Positions 16,781 to 25,071 of a DNA stretch of 64,000 bases are shown here, piece after piece. The stretch is from Corynebacterium pseudopelargi (GTDB lineage: Bacteria > Actinomycetota > Actinomycetes > Mycobacteriales > Mycobacteriaceae): the NCBI RefSeq assembly GCF_003814005.1, contig NZ_CP033898.1, forward strand, positions 248,001 to 312,000, read 5' to 3'. Both the position numbers and the translations under genes were made by a program. A model generated the notes under the pieces. The model was not told where the DNA came from, ran no database searches, and was given only the letters and a program-made list of their open reading frames with translations. How positions within the stretch are numbered: the stretch's first letter is position 1; every line of letters starts with the position of its first letter.

Positions 16781-17432
16781 TCAACCAGGCCCTACCGAGT
16801 GGGGCGAATCCCGCCACGGCGTTGGCCCTTGGGAAGTAGAGCACCCGGATCAGCCGGCTGATGATCCCCGCTTTGATCCAGAGTTGTTGGCAGAAGGCGA
16901 TAGGCGCAATGTGGTCGATGCCTATCGCTATTGGCGCCGCGAAGCCATCGTGAGCGATATCGATACTCGCCGCCATGAGCTGCATATTGCCATTGAAAAT
17001 TTTGAGCACGACGCCAATATCGGCACCGTTGTTCGTACAGCCAATGCTTTCGCGGTAGATACGGTGCATATTGTTGGGCGCAAGCGGTGGAATCGTCGCG
17101 GGGCGATGGTTACGGATCGCTATCAACACCTCATGCACCACCCCAGTACCGCGGAGCTGATGCAGTGGGCTAGGGAAGAAAACATTGTGGTGGTGGCAAT
17201 TGATAACACCCCCGGCTCAGTGCCCTTGGAAACTGCGGAGTTGCCCAAGCGCTGCTTGTTGCTTTTTGGACAGGAAGGCCCTGGTGTGTCCGAGGATGCA
17301 AGCGATCTAGCGGCGATGACCTGTTCTATTGCGCAATTTGGTTCCACACGATCCATTAATGTTGGTGTGGCTGCCGGTATTGCGATGCATGCGTGGATTC
17401 GCCAGCATGCAGATTTGAGCAAGGCCTGGTAG
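16773..17432 (+). CDS. SpoU/TrmH-family RNA 2'-O-methyltransferase
   Basis: 219 residues from TTG 16773, overlapping pyrE by 8 bp (TTG 16767 and ATG 16719 are other options; the latter would overlap pyrE by 62 bp). SPOUT knot motifs are clear: ENFEHDANIGTVVRTANAFAV (motif 1 region), LLLFGQEGPGVSEDA (motif 2) and FGSTRSINVGVAAGIAM (motif 3), which bind AdoMet. The target is probably a tRNA or rRNA ribose; which one is not evident. Co-transcribed with pyrE. Confidence 0.85.
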   Translation: MSDQPGPTEWGESRHGVGPWEVEHPDQPADDPRFDPELLAEGDRRNVVDAYRYWRREAIVSDIDTRRHELHIAIENFEHDANIGTVVRTANAFAVDTVHIVGRKRWNRRGAMVTDRYQHLMHHPSTAELMQWAREENIVVVAIDNTPGSVPLETAELPKRCLLLFGQEGPGVSEDASDLAAMTCSIAQFGSTRSINVGVAAGIAMHAWIRQHADLSKAW

Positions 17433-17482
17433 CGCTATACTGGCTGCCAAACTGTGTCTATACCTGATGGAATGAGGTTGTT

Positions 17483-18622
17483 GTGCCCGAAATGTGGTTG
17501 CATCGAGCCGATCTTGCCGAGCAGGCCATCAATGAGCGCCATGCGCAGACACTGTGGCTTTTGCCCAAGACCAACCTCGCCGTAGTGGCCTGGCCGCCAA
17601 ATACCAAAGAGAAGCTGCACTACCGCTGGCATTATTGGTGGCAGGCGCACTATTTGGATTGCCTTGTCGACGCAGCCACGCGCCGCGGCACAAAGGTGCG
17701 CAAGACCCGTATCCGTCGCACCGTCTTAGGGTTACGTGTGCGCCAATTGGGTCGTTTGACCCGCAATAAGTATTACGACGATAAGCTCTGGCTGGCGCTT
17801 GCTTTAGCGCGCGTGCGCAAGCTGGAATCGAAGAGCAAACCAAAATATTTGCGCGAGCTTGAGCGCAATATTATGGACGGCGTCGACCCCACCACGGGTG
17901 TGTTGCCGTGGCGCGAAGGCGAGCACTTCTTTAATGTGCCCACCAATGGTCCGGCGGCAATCATGGCCGCGCGCAATGGCGATATTGCTACCGCCCGCCG
18001 CCTGGTGGATTGGATGATCGATCATCTTCTAGCGCCCAATGGCCTGATTATGGATGGCATCCGCATGAGCATGGAAGGCCCAAAGGTGGTCAAGCCAACG
18101 CACCCCTATTGCCAGGGTGTGGTGATTGGCGCGTGTATTGAGATTGCAGAGGCACTGCGCGAAAGCGATTATGAGGCTTCCGTGCGATATCTCACCCATG
18201 CGCGTTCCTTAGTTCACGCCGTGGCAAAGGAGATGGCCACCAATAGCGGTGTGATTGATTGGAAGACGGGCGATGGCGATGGTGGCCTATTTAAGGGCAT
18301 TCTCGTGCGCTATTTGGCGGATTTGGTAATGCGAATCCCCGAAGATAATGACGCCAATATTGCAACCAAGAAGATTGCGCGCCGTTTGATTTTGGCTTCC
18401 GCTGAAAGTGTGTGGGCTCACCGCCTTGAAGTGGATGGGCTGCCGGTTTTCCCCACCGACTGGACCGAGGATGCCCGTTTGCCCCGTAACTTCGGTGTTG
18501 GGGGATCGTCGCTTTCAGATATTGTGCGCGTGGTGCGCATTGACGAGCGCGACCTTTCGGTGCAGCTTTCCGGTTGGATGTTGCTCGAAGCAGCAGCTCG
18601 CGTGTCCGAAGTGCCCGCTTAG
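17483..18622 (+). CDS. Glycoside hydrolase family 76-like protein
   Basis: 379 residues with the alpha/alpha-barrel pattern of GH76 (KLWLALALARV, EGEHFFNVPTNGPAAIMAAR, PYCQGVVIGACIEIAEAL, DGDGGLFKGILVRYLADLV). GH76 enzymes cleave alpha-1,6-mannan, but no signal peptide is visible here, so an intracellular role or a non-catalytic relative must be considered. The canonical adjacent Asp pair is not obvious. Promoter: TTGAGC (17415-17420) and TATACT (17436-17441); ribosome site AATGAGG before GTG 17483. Confidence 0.7.
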   Translation: MPEMWLHRADLAEQAINERHAQTLWLLPKTNLAVVAWPPNTKEKLHYRWHYWWQAHYLDCLVDAATRRGTKVRKTRIRRTVLGLRVRQLGRLTRNKYYDDKLWLALALARVRKLESKSKPKYLRELERNIMDGVDPTTGVLPWREGEHFFNVPTNGPAAIMAARNGDIATARRLVDWMIDHLLAPNGLIMDGIRMSMEGPKVVKPTHPYCQGVVIGACIEIAEALRESDYEASVRYLTHARSLVHAVAKEMATNSGVIDWKTGDGDGGLFKGILVRYLADLVMRIPEDNDANIATKKIARRLILASAESVWAHRLEVDGLPVFPTDWTEDARLPRNFGVGGSSLSDIVRVVRIDERDLSVQLSGWMLLEAAARVSEVPA

Positions 18623-18760
18623 TGTTTGTCCATGCCCGAATGTGTGGGATTTCTCTCCCTTTATGGGCGTGATTTTTAGCAAACGGACAAGCGGGACAGC
18701 AGTTTCGCTGGCATACTTACATAGTGACAGACTGAATCGCTCGACTGGAGGGTCACTTAT

Positions 18761-19795
18761 ATGCCTATCGCAACTCCTGAGGTCTACAACGAGATGCTCG
18801 ACCGCGCCAAAGAAGGCGGCTTCGCCTTCCCGGCCATCAACTGCACCTCGTCCGAGACCATCAACGCCGCACTCAAGGGCTTCGCAGAAGCTGAGTCCGA
18901 CGGCATTATCCAGTTCTCCACCGGCGGTGCCGAGTTCGGTTCCGGCCTGGCGGTAAAGAACAAGGTCAAGGGCGCTGTGGCACTCGCTGCATTCGCTCAT
19001 GAGGCTGCAAAGAACTACGGCATCAACGTGGCGCTTCACACCGACCACTGCCAGAAGGAAGTGCTGGACGAGTACGTCCGCCCGCTGCTGGCCATCTCCC
19101 AGGAGCGCGTCGACCGCGGCGAGCTGCCCCTGTTCCAGTCCCACATGTGGGATGGTTCCGCAGTGCCGATCGATGAGAACCTCGAGATCGCCCAGGAACT
19201 GCTGGCAAAGGCAAAGGCCGCACACATCATCCTCGAAGCCGAGATCGGTGTCGTCGGTGGCGAAGAAGACGGCGTTGAGGCCAAGGCTGGCGCCAACCTC
19301 TACACCTCCCCTGAGGATTTTGAAAAGACCATCGATGCCCTGGGCACCGGCGAAAATGGCCGCTACCTGCTGGCCGCCACCTTCGGCAACGTCCACGGCG
19401 TGTACAAGCCAGGCAACGTCAAGCTGCGCCCCGAGGTGCTGCTTGAAGGCCAGAAGGTTGCCCGCAAGAAGCTGGGCCTCAGCGATGATGCACTGCCCTT
19501 CGACTTCGTCTTCCACGGTGGCTCCGGCTCCGAGAAGGAAAAGATCGAAGAGGCACTGCGCTACGGCGTGATCAAGATGAACGTCGACACCGACACTCAG
19601 TACGCCTTTACCCGCCCCGTGGTTGGCCACATGTTCGCTAACTACGACGGCGTGCTCAAGATCGACGGCGAAGTGGGCAACAAGAAGGTCTACGATCCCC
19701 GCTCCTACATGAAGAAGGCTGAGCAGGGTATGTCCGAGCGCGTGATCGAGGCTTGCCGCGATCTGCACTCTGTTGGCACCACTGTAAGCAAGTAG
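18761..19795 (+). CDS. fda: Fructose-bisphosphate aldolase, class II
   Basis: 344 residues, normal for class IIa FBA. Zinc and substrate residues are visible: VALHTDHCQKE (first metal His), EAEIGVVGGEEDG, FGNVHGVYKPG and FHGGSGSEKEKI, then KMNVDTDTQ. It splits fructose-1,6-bisphosphate into DHAP and GAP in glycolysis and runs the reverse in gluconeogenesis. GGAGGG lies ten bases before the ATG. Codon use is strongly optimised (C-ending), as for a highly expressed gene. It is followed directly by a terminator, so it is monocistronic. Confidence 0.97.
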   Translation: MPIATPEVYNEMLDRAKEGGFAFPAINCTSSETINAALKGFAEAESDGIIQFSTGGAEFGSGLAVKNKVKGAVALAAFAHEAAKNYGINVALHTDHCQKEVLDEYVRPLLAISQERVDRGELPLFQSHMWDGSAVPIDENLEIAQELLAKAKAAHIILEAEIGVVGGEEDGVEAKAGANLYTSPEDFEKTIDALGTGENGRYLLAATFGNVHGVYKPGNVKLRPEVLLEGQKVARKKLGLSDDALPFDFVFHGGSGSEKEKIEEALRYGVIKMNVDTDTQYAFTRPVVGHMFANYDGVLKIDGEVGNKKVYDPRSYMKKAEQGMSERVIEACRDLHSVGTTVSK

Positions 19796-19802
19796 CCAGA
19801 AG

Positions 19803-19830
19803 AAAAAGGCCCCTTCGGGGGTCTTTTTTT
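19803..19830 (+). terminator. Terminator after fda
   Basis: AAGGCCCC-TTCG-GGGGTCTT stem with a tight tetraloop and seven Ts. Confidence 0.85.
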
Positions 19831-19917
19831 ATGCTCAAGCGGGGGTGATCGCTCGCGGAGGCCTTCAAGGCGCGAAACAATACCTTCAGAGTTGCTCCCC
19901 AACCTCAAGGAAAAAGA

Positions 19918-21063
19918 ATGCTTCGCCGATTCAGTGTCGCGCTTTTCAGCTCCATGCTCCTCCTCGCCCCTCATGCCCATGCACAACCGGCTCCGCAGCC
20001 CGAGCCTTTCGGTATTGATGCCTACTTGCCCTATGAATCCGACCGTAGCTCCTACCCGGATTGGGTTTATACCGAAGTGGTTTCAGAATTCCGCACACTG
20101 AATGCCGAGTACCCGGATGTGATGGAATCCAACCTGCAGCAGGTGATCGAGGTAAATAATTACGCCGATCCAGACACCATTGCTAGGGCTCAAAGCGATG
20201 CCGCAACGGATACCGAGGGCGTGCTTGGCCACTTCGCCGATGCCTTCGGTCCCACCTTGGGTCAGCATTTCCGCGATGCTCTTGCAGAAGGCCGCCTGCC
20301 TAAAACCAAGATGATGTTCGATGGCATTTTCGCCAGGGCGGGCGGGCTAGCGAGCTCCACGTTCATTGAAAAGGCCATCTTTGCTAACGAGCGCCCCTAT
20401 ATTGCCCACCCAGATAAGATCAAGCGCTACGACGTAGAGGGCAAGGATATCTATCCCACCTCAAAGTCTTTCCCCTCCGGCCACACCAACCAGGCCGCCT
20501 GGACCACCACGCTGTTGGCGGTGCTCGTGCCCGAGGCTGCCCCGCAGCTTCTCGAGCGCGGTTCCGAGGCTGGCTATCACCGCATGGTGCTCGGCGTGCA
20601 CTATCCCCTGGATGTGATTGGTGGACGTATGACGGGCAATGCTGCCGCGGCGGATCGTTGGAATGATCCGCGCATGCGCGAAAACTTAAAGCTTGTCGGC
20701 CAAGAGATCCGCGCGGAGCTGGAATGGCGCTGCGGTGCCACGCTACGCGAGTGCGTGGATGCAGAGGCGATGGATCCGGATCGGGCGGTAGCGCTATATA
20801 CCGAGCGCATGAATTATGGCTTTACCCCGATTGCTTCCCAAGATGCGCCGATCAACGTGCCCAAGCAGGCTCCAGATCTGCTACTAGGAGTGTTTCCGGA
20901 GCTTAGCTACGATCAAAGGGCTTCGATCCTTGTGCAAACCGCAGGCCCTGCCGGAATGCCTTTGGATCACCAAGAGGGTTCATGGCAGCGGATCAACCTG
21001 GCCAAAGCCATGAATGCGCAGATCAACGTCGCAGCCGATGGTACCGTGACCGTCTTAAACTAA
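19918..21063 (+). CDS. Secreted PAP2-type acid phosphatase
   Basis: 381 residues with a signal peptide (residues 1-22, cleavage after AHA). All three PAP2/class A acid phosphatase motifs are present: K152-x-x-x-x-x-x-RP160, PSGH (186-189), and R222-x5-H228-x3-D232 (HRMVLGVHYPLD), giving the phosphohistidine mechanism. Likely a periplasmic non-specific phosphomonoesterase that frees phosphate. It starts an apparent four-gene run with phoD and two FUSC proteins; the gap to phoD is 9 bp. Confidence 0.88.
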   Translation: MLRRFSVALFSSMLLLAPHAHAQPAPQPEPFGIDAYLPYESDRSSYPDWVYTEVVSEFRTLNAEYPDVMESNLQQVIEVNNYADPDTIARAQSDAATDTEGVLGHFADAFGPTLGQHFRDALAEGRLPKTKMMFDGIFARAGGLASSTFIEKAIFANERPYIAHPDKIKRYDVEGKDIYPTSKSFPSGHTNQAAWTTTLLAVLVPEAAPQLLERGSEAGYHRMVLGVHYPLDVIGGRMTGNAAAADRWNDPRMRENLKLVGQEIRAELEWRCGATLRECVDAEAMDPDRAVALYTERMNYGFTPIASQDAPINVPKQAPDLLLGVFPELSYDQRASILVQTAGPAGMPLDHQEGSWQRINLAKAMNAQINVAADGTVTVLN

Positions 21064-21072
21064 GGAGAACCC

Positions 21073-22701
21073 GTGTCCTTCGCACTGAACCGCCGTCGCT
21101 TCTTGCAGCTTGCGGCATCGACCTCTGCCGTGGCAGCCGTAAGCCACACCACGGCACGAGCCCAAGCGCAGGAGGGGGCGTTCCAGCACTCGGTGGCCTC
21201 TGGTGATCCAGAGCCAAACTCGGTGATTATCTGGACGCGCGTGACCCCACAGCCCGATGCCACCCCCGGTTCGGGTGTGGGTGCTCCCACCGCGGTGCGC
21301 TGGGAAGTGGCACGCGATGATGCCTTCAATAACATCGTGGCCAGCGGTGAAGTCACCACCGGTGCCGAACGTGACCACACGGTCAAGGTAGACGTTGACG
21401 GCCTCGAGCCCTATACGCACTACTTCTATCGCTTCCATGCCCTGGATCAGACTTCGCGCACCGGGCATACCCTTACCGCCCCCGCAGAGGCAGTAGAAGC
21501 CATTCGCTTCGGTGTGGTGTCCTGTTCCAATTATGAGGCAGGCTACTTCCGCGCCTACCGCGCGATGGCAGAGCGCATGGACCTCGATTTCGTGCTTCAC
21601 CTGGGCGATTACACCTATGAGTACGCCACCGGCGAGTATCTCGGTGCCCACAAGACGCAGGTGCGCAAGGTGCAACCGCCGCAGCGCACCACCACGTTGA
21701 CGGATTACCGCATCCGCCAGGGCTGGTATCACCTGGATCCTGATTTGGCTGATTTGCATGCGGTCAAGCCCATGATTGCGATCTGGGATGATCATGAATT
21801 CGCCGATAATGTGTGGCGCGATGGTGCCGCCGGCGATTCTTTTGAGCCAGGCGATGATATTGAGGCTTTGAGGGCCGCTGCCACGCAGGCATACCTGGAG
21901 TGGATGCCGGTGCGTCGAAAAGCTAGCGAGCCTGTATATCGAAGCTTCTCCTTCGGCCCTTTGATGGACGTCATCGTTCCTGACCTGCGCACTTATCGCG
22001 ATAAGAAGGCGAGCTTCGGGCTGGAATCCAATGATCCCCAACGCACCATGATGGGCCAGGATCAATTCGGATGGTTCCGCGAGGAACTCGATGCCTCCAA
22101 CGCCCGCTGGCAGGTCATTGCTAATTCGGTGATGTTTGCGCCCATGACCTTGCCCCCTGGGCTCGACGAGCGTTTGCAGCGTTGGTTGATCGAGCAGATC
22201 GGCCTGCCTGAGCAGGGCATTGCCCTTAATAACGATCAGTGGGATGGCTATATGGCCGAGCGCCAGCAGCTTATCGACGCCATCGCTGAAGACGCCAACG
22301 TCGTGTTCCTCACCGGCGATATTCACTCCTCCTGGGCCTCTGAAATTCCACGCAATATCCAGGGCTACCGCGAGGGAAGCGACACGCGAGTGGCAGCAGC
22401 CGAATTTGTTACCCCCTCTGTGAGCGCCCAAGGCGCCTACGAAGCACTGGCCCCCAGCCAGGCACTGGAGCCAATTTCGCGCCAAACCACCCGCACCGGC
22501 GCAAATATTTTGCGCAGCGCGGATACCTGGTTTAAGTACATCGATTTTGAATTCCACGGCTATATGGCAGTGGAGGTGCGCGAAGATTCCGTGCAAGCCA
22601 ACTGGTGGTACACCGATAATGTGCTCAGCCCAGACACACCATTCCGCCAGGCTGCCAGCTTTATTACCCGCGCGGGTGATCACCGCGTAACCCCGGCCTA
22701 A
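21073..22701 (+). CDS. phoD: Alkaline phosphatase D (PhoD family), Tat-exported
   Basis: 542 residues. It has a Tat signal (NRRRFLQLAAS, residues 6-16; cleavage near ARAQA), an N-terminal fibronectin-like domain starting FQHSVASGDPEPNSVIIW, and the metallophosphatase domain with HLGDYTYEYA, WDDHEFADN and FLTGDIHSSW. PhoD is a Ca/Fe phosphodiesterase/monoesterase working outside the membrane. AAGGAG precedes the GTG at 21073. Its last base is shared with the ATG of the next gene (TAATG). I see no clear PhoR box. Confidence 0.92.
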   Translation: MSFALNRRRFLQLAASTSAVAAVSHTTARAQAQEGAFQHSVASGDPEPNSVIIWTRVTPQPDATPGSGVGAPTAVRWEVARDDAFNNIVASGEVTTGAERDHTVKVDVDGLEPYTHYFYRFHALDQTSRTGHTLTAPAEAVEAIRFGVVSCSNYEAGYFRAYRAMAERMDLDFVLHLGDYTYEYATGEYLGAHKTQVRKVQPPQRTTTLTDYRIRQGWYHLDPDLADLHAVKPMIAIWDDHEFADNVWRDGAAGDSFEPGDDIEALRAAATQAYLEWMPVRRKASEPVYRSFSFGPLMDVIVPDLRTYRDKKASFGLESNDPQRTMMGQDQFGWFREELDASNARWQVIANSVMFAPMTLPPGLDERLQRWLIEQIGLPEQGIALNNDQWDGYMAERQQLIDAIAEDANVVFLTGDIHSSWASEIPRNIQGYREGSDTRVAAAEFVTPSVSAQGAYEALAPSQALEPISRQTTRTGANILRSADTWFKYIDFEFHGYMAVEVREDSVQANWWYTDNVLSPDTPFRQAASFITRAGDHRVTPA

Positions 22702-23807
22702 TGCCCAATACCTGGGCAAGAATTCGAGGCATGAGCCGGCTGCGCCAAGGCCTGGTTCGGCTCAGCTCGAATTGGTTGTACGTGATCCAGGCGGGCATTG
22801 CCGCCGGGCTTTCGTATTTGCTGGGCATGCAACTCGGCCATGAGCAGCCCTTCTTCGCGCCCATGGCCGCAGTCATCGTCTTATCCACCACCGGCGGGGA
22901 GCGTTTTCGACGTTCCCTCGAGCTGGTGATCGGCGTTAGCCTCGGGGTTGGTTTAGGCGATCTGCTCATCGCCACCGTCGGCACCGGCTCTTGGCAGATT
23001 GCCGTGGCGGTCATGGCTTCTATTGCCGTGGCAACGGTGATCGATCGCGGCGTGTTGCTGGCTAATCAGGCCGCATTCGCGGCGGTGCTGGTGGCAACGA
23101 TCCTGCCGCCGGGTACTTCCGGTGGCACCTTCCGCATGGTCGATGCCTTTATTGGCGGGGTAGTAGGCCTGGCGGTAATGGCGGTGGTGCCGGAATCACC
23201 CCTTCGTTCTGGGCGCCGAGAGATCGCCAAAATCATGGGCATTACAGGCCAGGTGCTCCACCAGGTATCCGATGCTGCCGCACGCGCGGATGCAGACGCC
23301 ATCGCCGAGGCTCTGCGCGAGGCCCGCGGTACGCAAGGCCAGATCAATGCCATGATCGCCGCAGCCAATTCGGGCAAAGAAAGCCTGAATGTCTCGCCAT
23401 TATTGTGGACCCAACGCCACAGGATCCAATCGCTGATTCGCATCCTGAACCCAGTAGACAACGCCATCCGCAATACCCGCGTGCTGGCCCGCCACGCACG
23501 CCACTTAGCCGAACTGGGGCATACTCCCTCTGGGGAGCAACTGCACCTCTTGCACCGCATCGCTACCGTGAGTGATCGCTTGAGCGAGCTGTATTTTGGC
23601 CAAGGCAATGAGAGCACAGAAATCCCGATCTTGAGCAGAGAGCTCCAAGAGATCGGGGCGCGCGCCGGGCGAGACGTGGCCTTAGATCATGTCCTGCCGG
23701 CTCAGGTGATGCTGGGGCAAACTCGCGCGCTGATTGTGGATCTGCTGCAAGTCTGTGGGCTTTCGCGCGAATCGGCCATGGAGGCCTTGGCGCCGATTGC
23801 CGAGTAG
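22701..23807 (+). CDS. FUSC-family membrane protein (first of a tandem pair)
   Basis: 368 residues. About six membrane helices lie in residues 25-160 (IQAGIAAGLSYLLGMQLGHE, FFAPMAAVIVLSTTGGERFRR), followed by a cytoplasmic helical domain of about 200 residues. This is the FUSC/aromatic-acid exporter-like architecture (half of a YccS/AaeB-type protein). Its start overlaps the phoD stop. It is homologous along its whole length to the next gene (shared HEQPFFAPM/HERPFFAPM, PVDN-IRNTRVLAR, LIVDLLQVCG-SRESA), so the two arose by tandem duplication. Substrate unknown. Confidence 0.8.
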   Translation: MPNTWARIRGMSRLRQGLVRLSSNWLYVIQAGIAAGLSYLLGMQLGHEQPFFAPMAAVIVLSTTGGERFRRSLELVIGVSLGVGLGDLLIATVGTGSWQIAVAVMASIAVATVIDRGVLLANQAAFAAVLVATILPPGTSGGTFRMVDAFIGGVVGLAVMAVVPESPLRSGRREIAKIMGITGQVLHQVSDAAARADADAIAEALREARGTQGQINAMIAAANSGKESLNVSPLLWTQRHRIQSLIRILNPVDNAIRNTRVLARHARHLAELGHTPSGEQLHLLHRIATVSDRLSELYFGQGNESTEIPILSRELQEIGARAGRDVALDHVLPAQVMLGQTRALIVDLLQVCGLSRESAMEALAPIAE

Positions 23808-23822
23808 GTACAGTCGGAGGGT

Positions 23823-24983
23823 ATGGGAAAGCAAACCTCACGGACGTCGGCGTACTTAAGGGAGATTGATCACTCCTTGCACAATCGTATGCTGCGCTTG
23901 CGCCGGAGTTTTTCTTCAATCATCCAGGCGTCCATCGCAGCAGGGCTTGCCTTTTGGATCGCTCATTCGGTCTTCGGCCACGAGCGCCCCTTCTTTGCCC
24001 CGATGTCCTCGATTATCATCCTCGGTTTATCCAGCGGTAATCGCCTCAAAAGGGCAGTGGAGCTTTCCATTGGTTGCTCCCTCGGCGTTGGCCTGGGCGA
24101 TCTGCTGATCTTAGGCATTGGCAGCGGCTCCTGGCAGATGGCTTTGGCTATCTTTGTGTCTTTGGTGGTGGCAACGTTTCTTTCTTCAAGCCAGTTGCTG
24201 ATTAACCAGGTGGCAATTGGCTCCATTTTGATTGCCACGATCATGCCTCCCGGTTCTGCCGCAGGTCCGGAGCGAATGTTTGATGCTGTGATCGGCTGCG
24301 TGGTGGGCATCGTGGTGATGGCGCTTCTGCCACATTCGCCGCTTGCTGGTGGCAGGCGTGAAGTAACGAAGGTGCTGCGCTTGGCATCTTCGGTGCTCAA
24401 AGACGTATCTGCCGCCTTGCCCCGCGGTGATCATGCCTCGATTTATTCGGCACTCAAGCAGGTGCGTGGCTCTCAAGGGGCCATCAACGCGATGCTTGAG
24501 GCGGCAAAGTCTGCCCAGGAAGATACGAGGGTGTCGCCGCTGCTGTGGGCCTCCAAACGTAGAGTTCGTTCCTTTGCCAGGATTCTTGCCCCGGTGGATA
24601 ACGTCATTCGCAATACCCGCGTGTTGGCGCGCAGGGCGCAGGTGCTTACAGAAGACGGGGATAAGGTCACCGATGAACAGATCGCCATCATTGATGAGTT
24701 GGCGGATATTACTGAGCGCCTAGCCGATGTATATGCTCGCCCTGGGAAAGTGCAAGAGGCCAGGGAGATTCCAGAATTGGTCAAGCGGCTTAGGGGCTTA
24801 GGTGCGCGCGTGGGTGTGGATGTGGCAACGGATGTGCTGTCCGCGCAGGTGATTTTGGCGCAGTCGCGCTCGATTATCGTCGATCTGCTGCAGGTGTGCG
24901 GCATGTCGCGTGAGTCGGCGGTGGCGGCGCTGGTGCCTACCTCGCATTCGCCCGCCTTCCCGCCGGAGGTGCTCGACCCCTAA
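23823..24983 (+). CDS. FUSC-family membrane protein (second of the pair)
   Basis: 386 residues, a paralogue of the preceding gene with an extra 25-residue basic N-terminus. It has the same six-helix N-terminal region (SSIIQASIAAGLAFWIAHSV) and cytoplasmic helical half, ending in SRESAVAALVP. The gap to its paralogue is 15 bp. The pair may form a heterodimer, since larger FUSC exporters contain two such halves in one chain. The operon probably ends here: the next promoter begins at about 25006. Confidence 0.8.
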   Translation: MGKQTSRTSAYLREIDHSLHNRMLRLRRSFSSIIQASIAAGLAFWIAHSVFGHERPFFAPMSSIIILGLSSGNRLKRAVELSIGCSLGVGLGDLLILGIGSGSWQMALAIFVSLVVATFLSSSQLLINQVAIGSILIATIMPPGSAAGPERMFDAVIGCVVGIVVMALLPHSPLAGGRREVTKVLRLASSVLKDVSAALPRGDHASIYSALKQVRGSQGAINAMLEAAKSAQEDTRVSPLLWASKRRVRSFARILAPVDNVIRNTRVLARRAQVLTEDGDKVTDEQIAIIDELADITERLADVYARPGKVQEAREIPELVKRLRGLGARVGVDVATDVLSAQVILAQSRSIIVDLLQVCGMSRESAVAALVPTSHSPAFPPEVLDP

Positions 24984-24991
24984 ATGGCAAT

Positions 24992-25007
24992 AAACTGAAA
25001 ACAGTTT
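24992..25007. promoter_or_regulatory. Palindrome AAACTG-N4-CAGTTT overlapping the -35 of the anchored-repeat operon
   Basis: Perfect 6-bp arms with a 4-nt spacer. Its right edge overlaps the predicted -35 TTGCAA (25006-25011). The core TGAAAACAGTTTGCA partly resembles Zur boxes (TGAAAATGATTTTCA, 11 of 15 bases by eye), which would suit a metal transporter. Regulator not proven. Confidence 0.5.
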
Positions 25008-25034
25008 GCAACAAGGCTGAAGATCCGCCATACT
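25006..25034 (+). promoter_or_regulatory. Promoter of the anchored-repeat ABC transporter operon
   Basis: -35 TTGCAA (25006-25011), 17-nt spacer, -10 CATACT (25029-25034). Transcription is predicted to start at about 25041. Confidence 0.55.
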
Positions 25035-25040
25035 CTAGCT

Positions 25041-25055
25041 AAAAGGAATCCTTTT
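25041..25055. promoter_or_regulatory. 15-bp perfect palindrome AAAAGGA-A-TCCTTTT at the predicted start of transcription
   Basis: Seven-base arms around a single A, sitting at about +1 to +15. A second candidate operator for the operon downstream. Confidence 0.5.
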
Positions 25056-25071
25056 CAGTAGGAGTATAGTG

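Noticed and set aside
18515..19768. 417-codon frame antisense to fda
   Set aside because: Same reason; low-complexity His/Leu/Val composition and no domain.
21055..22719. 554-codon frame antisense to phoD
   Set aside because: Spans exactly the phoD gene in the complementary frame; no independent evidence.
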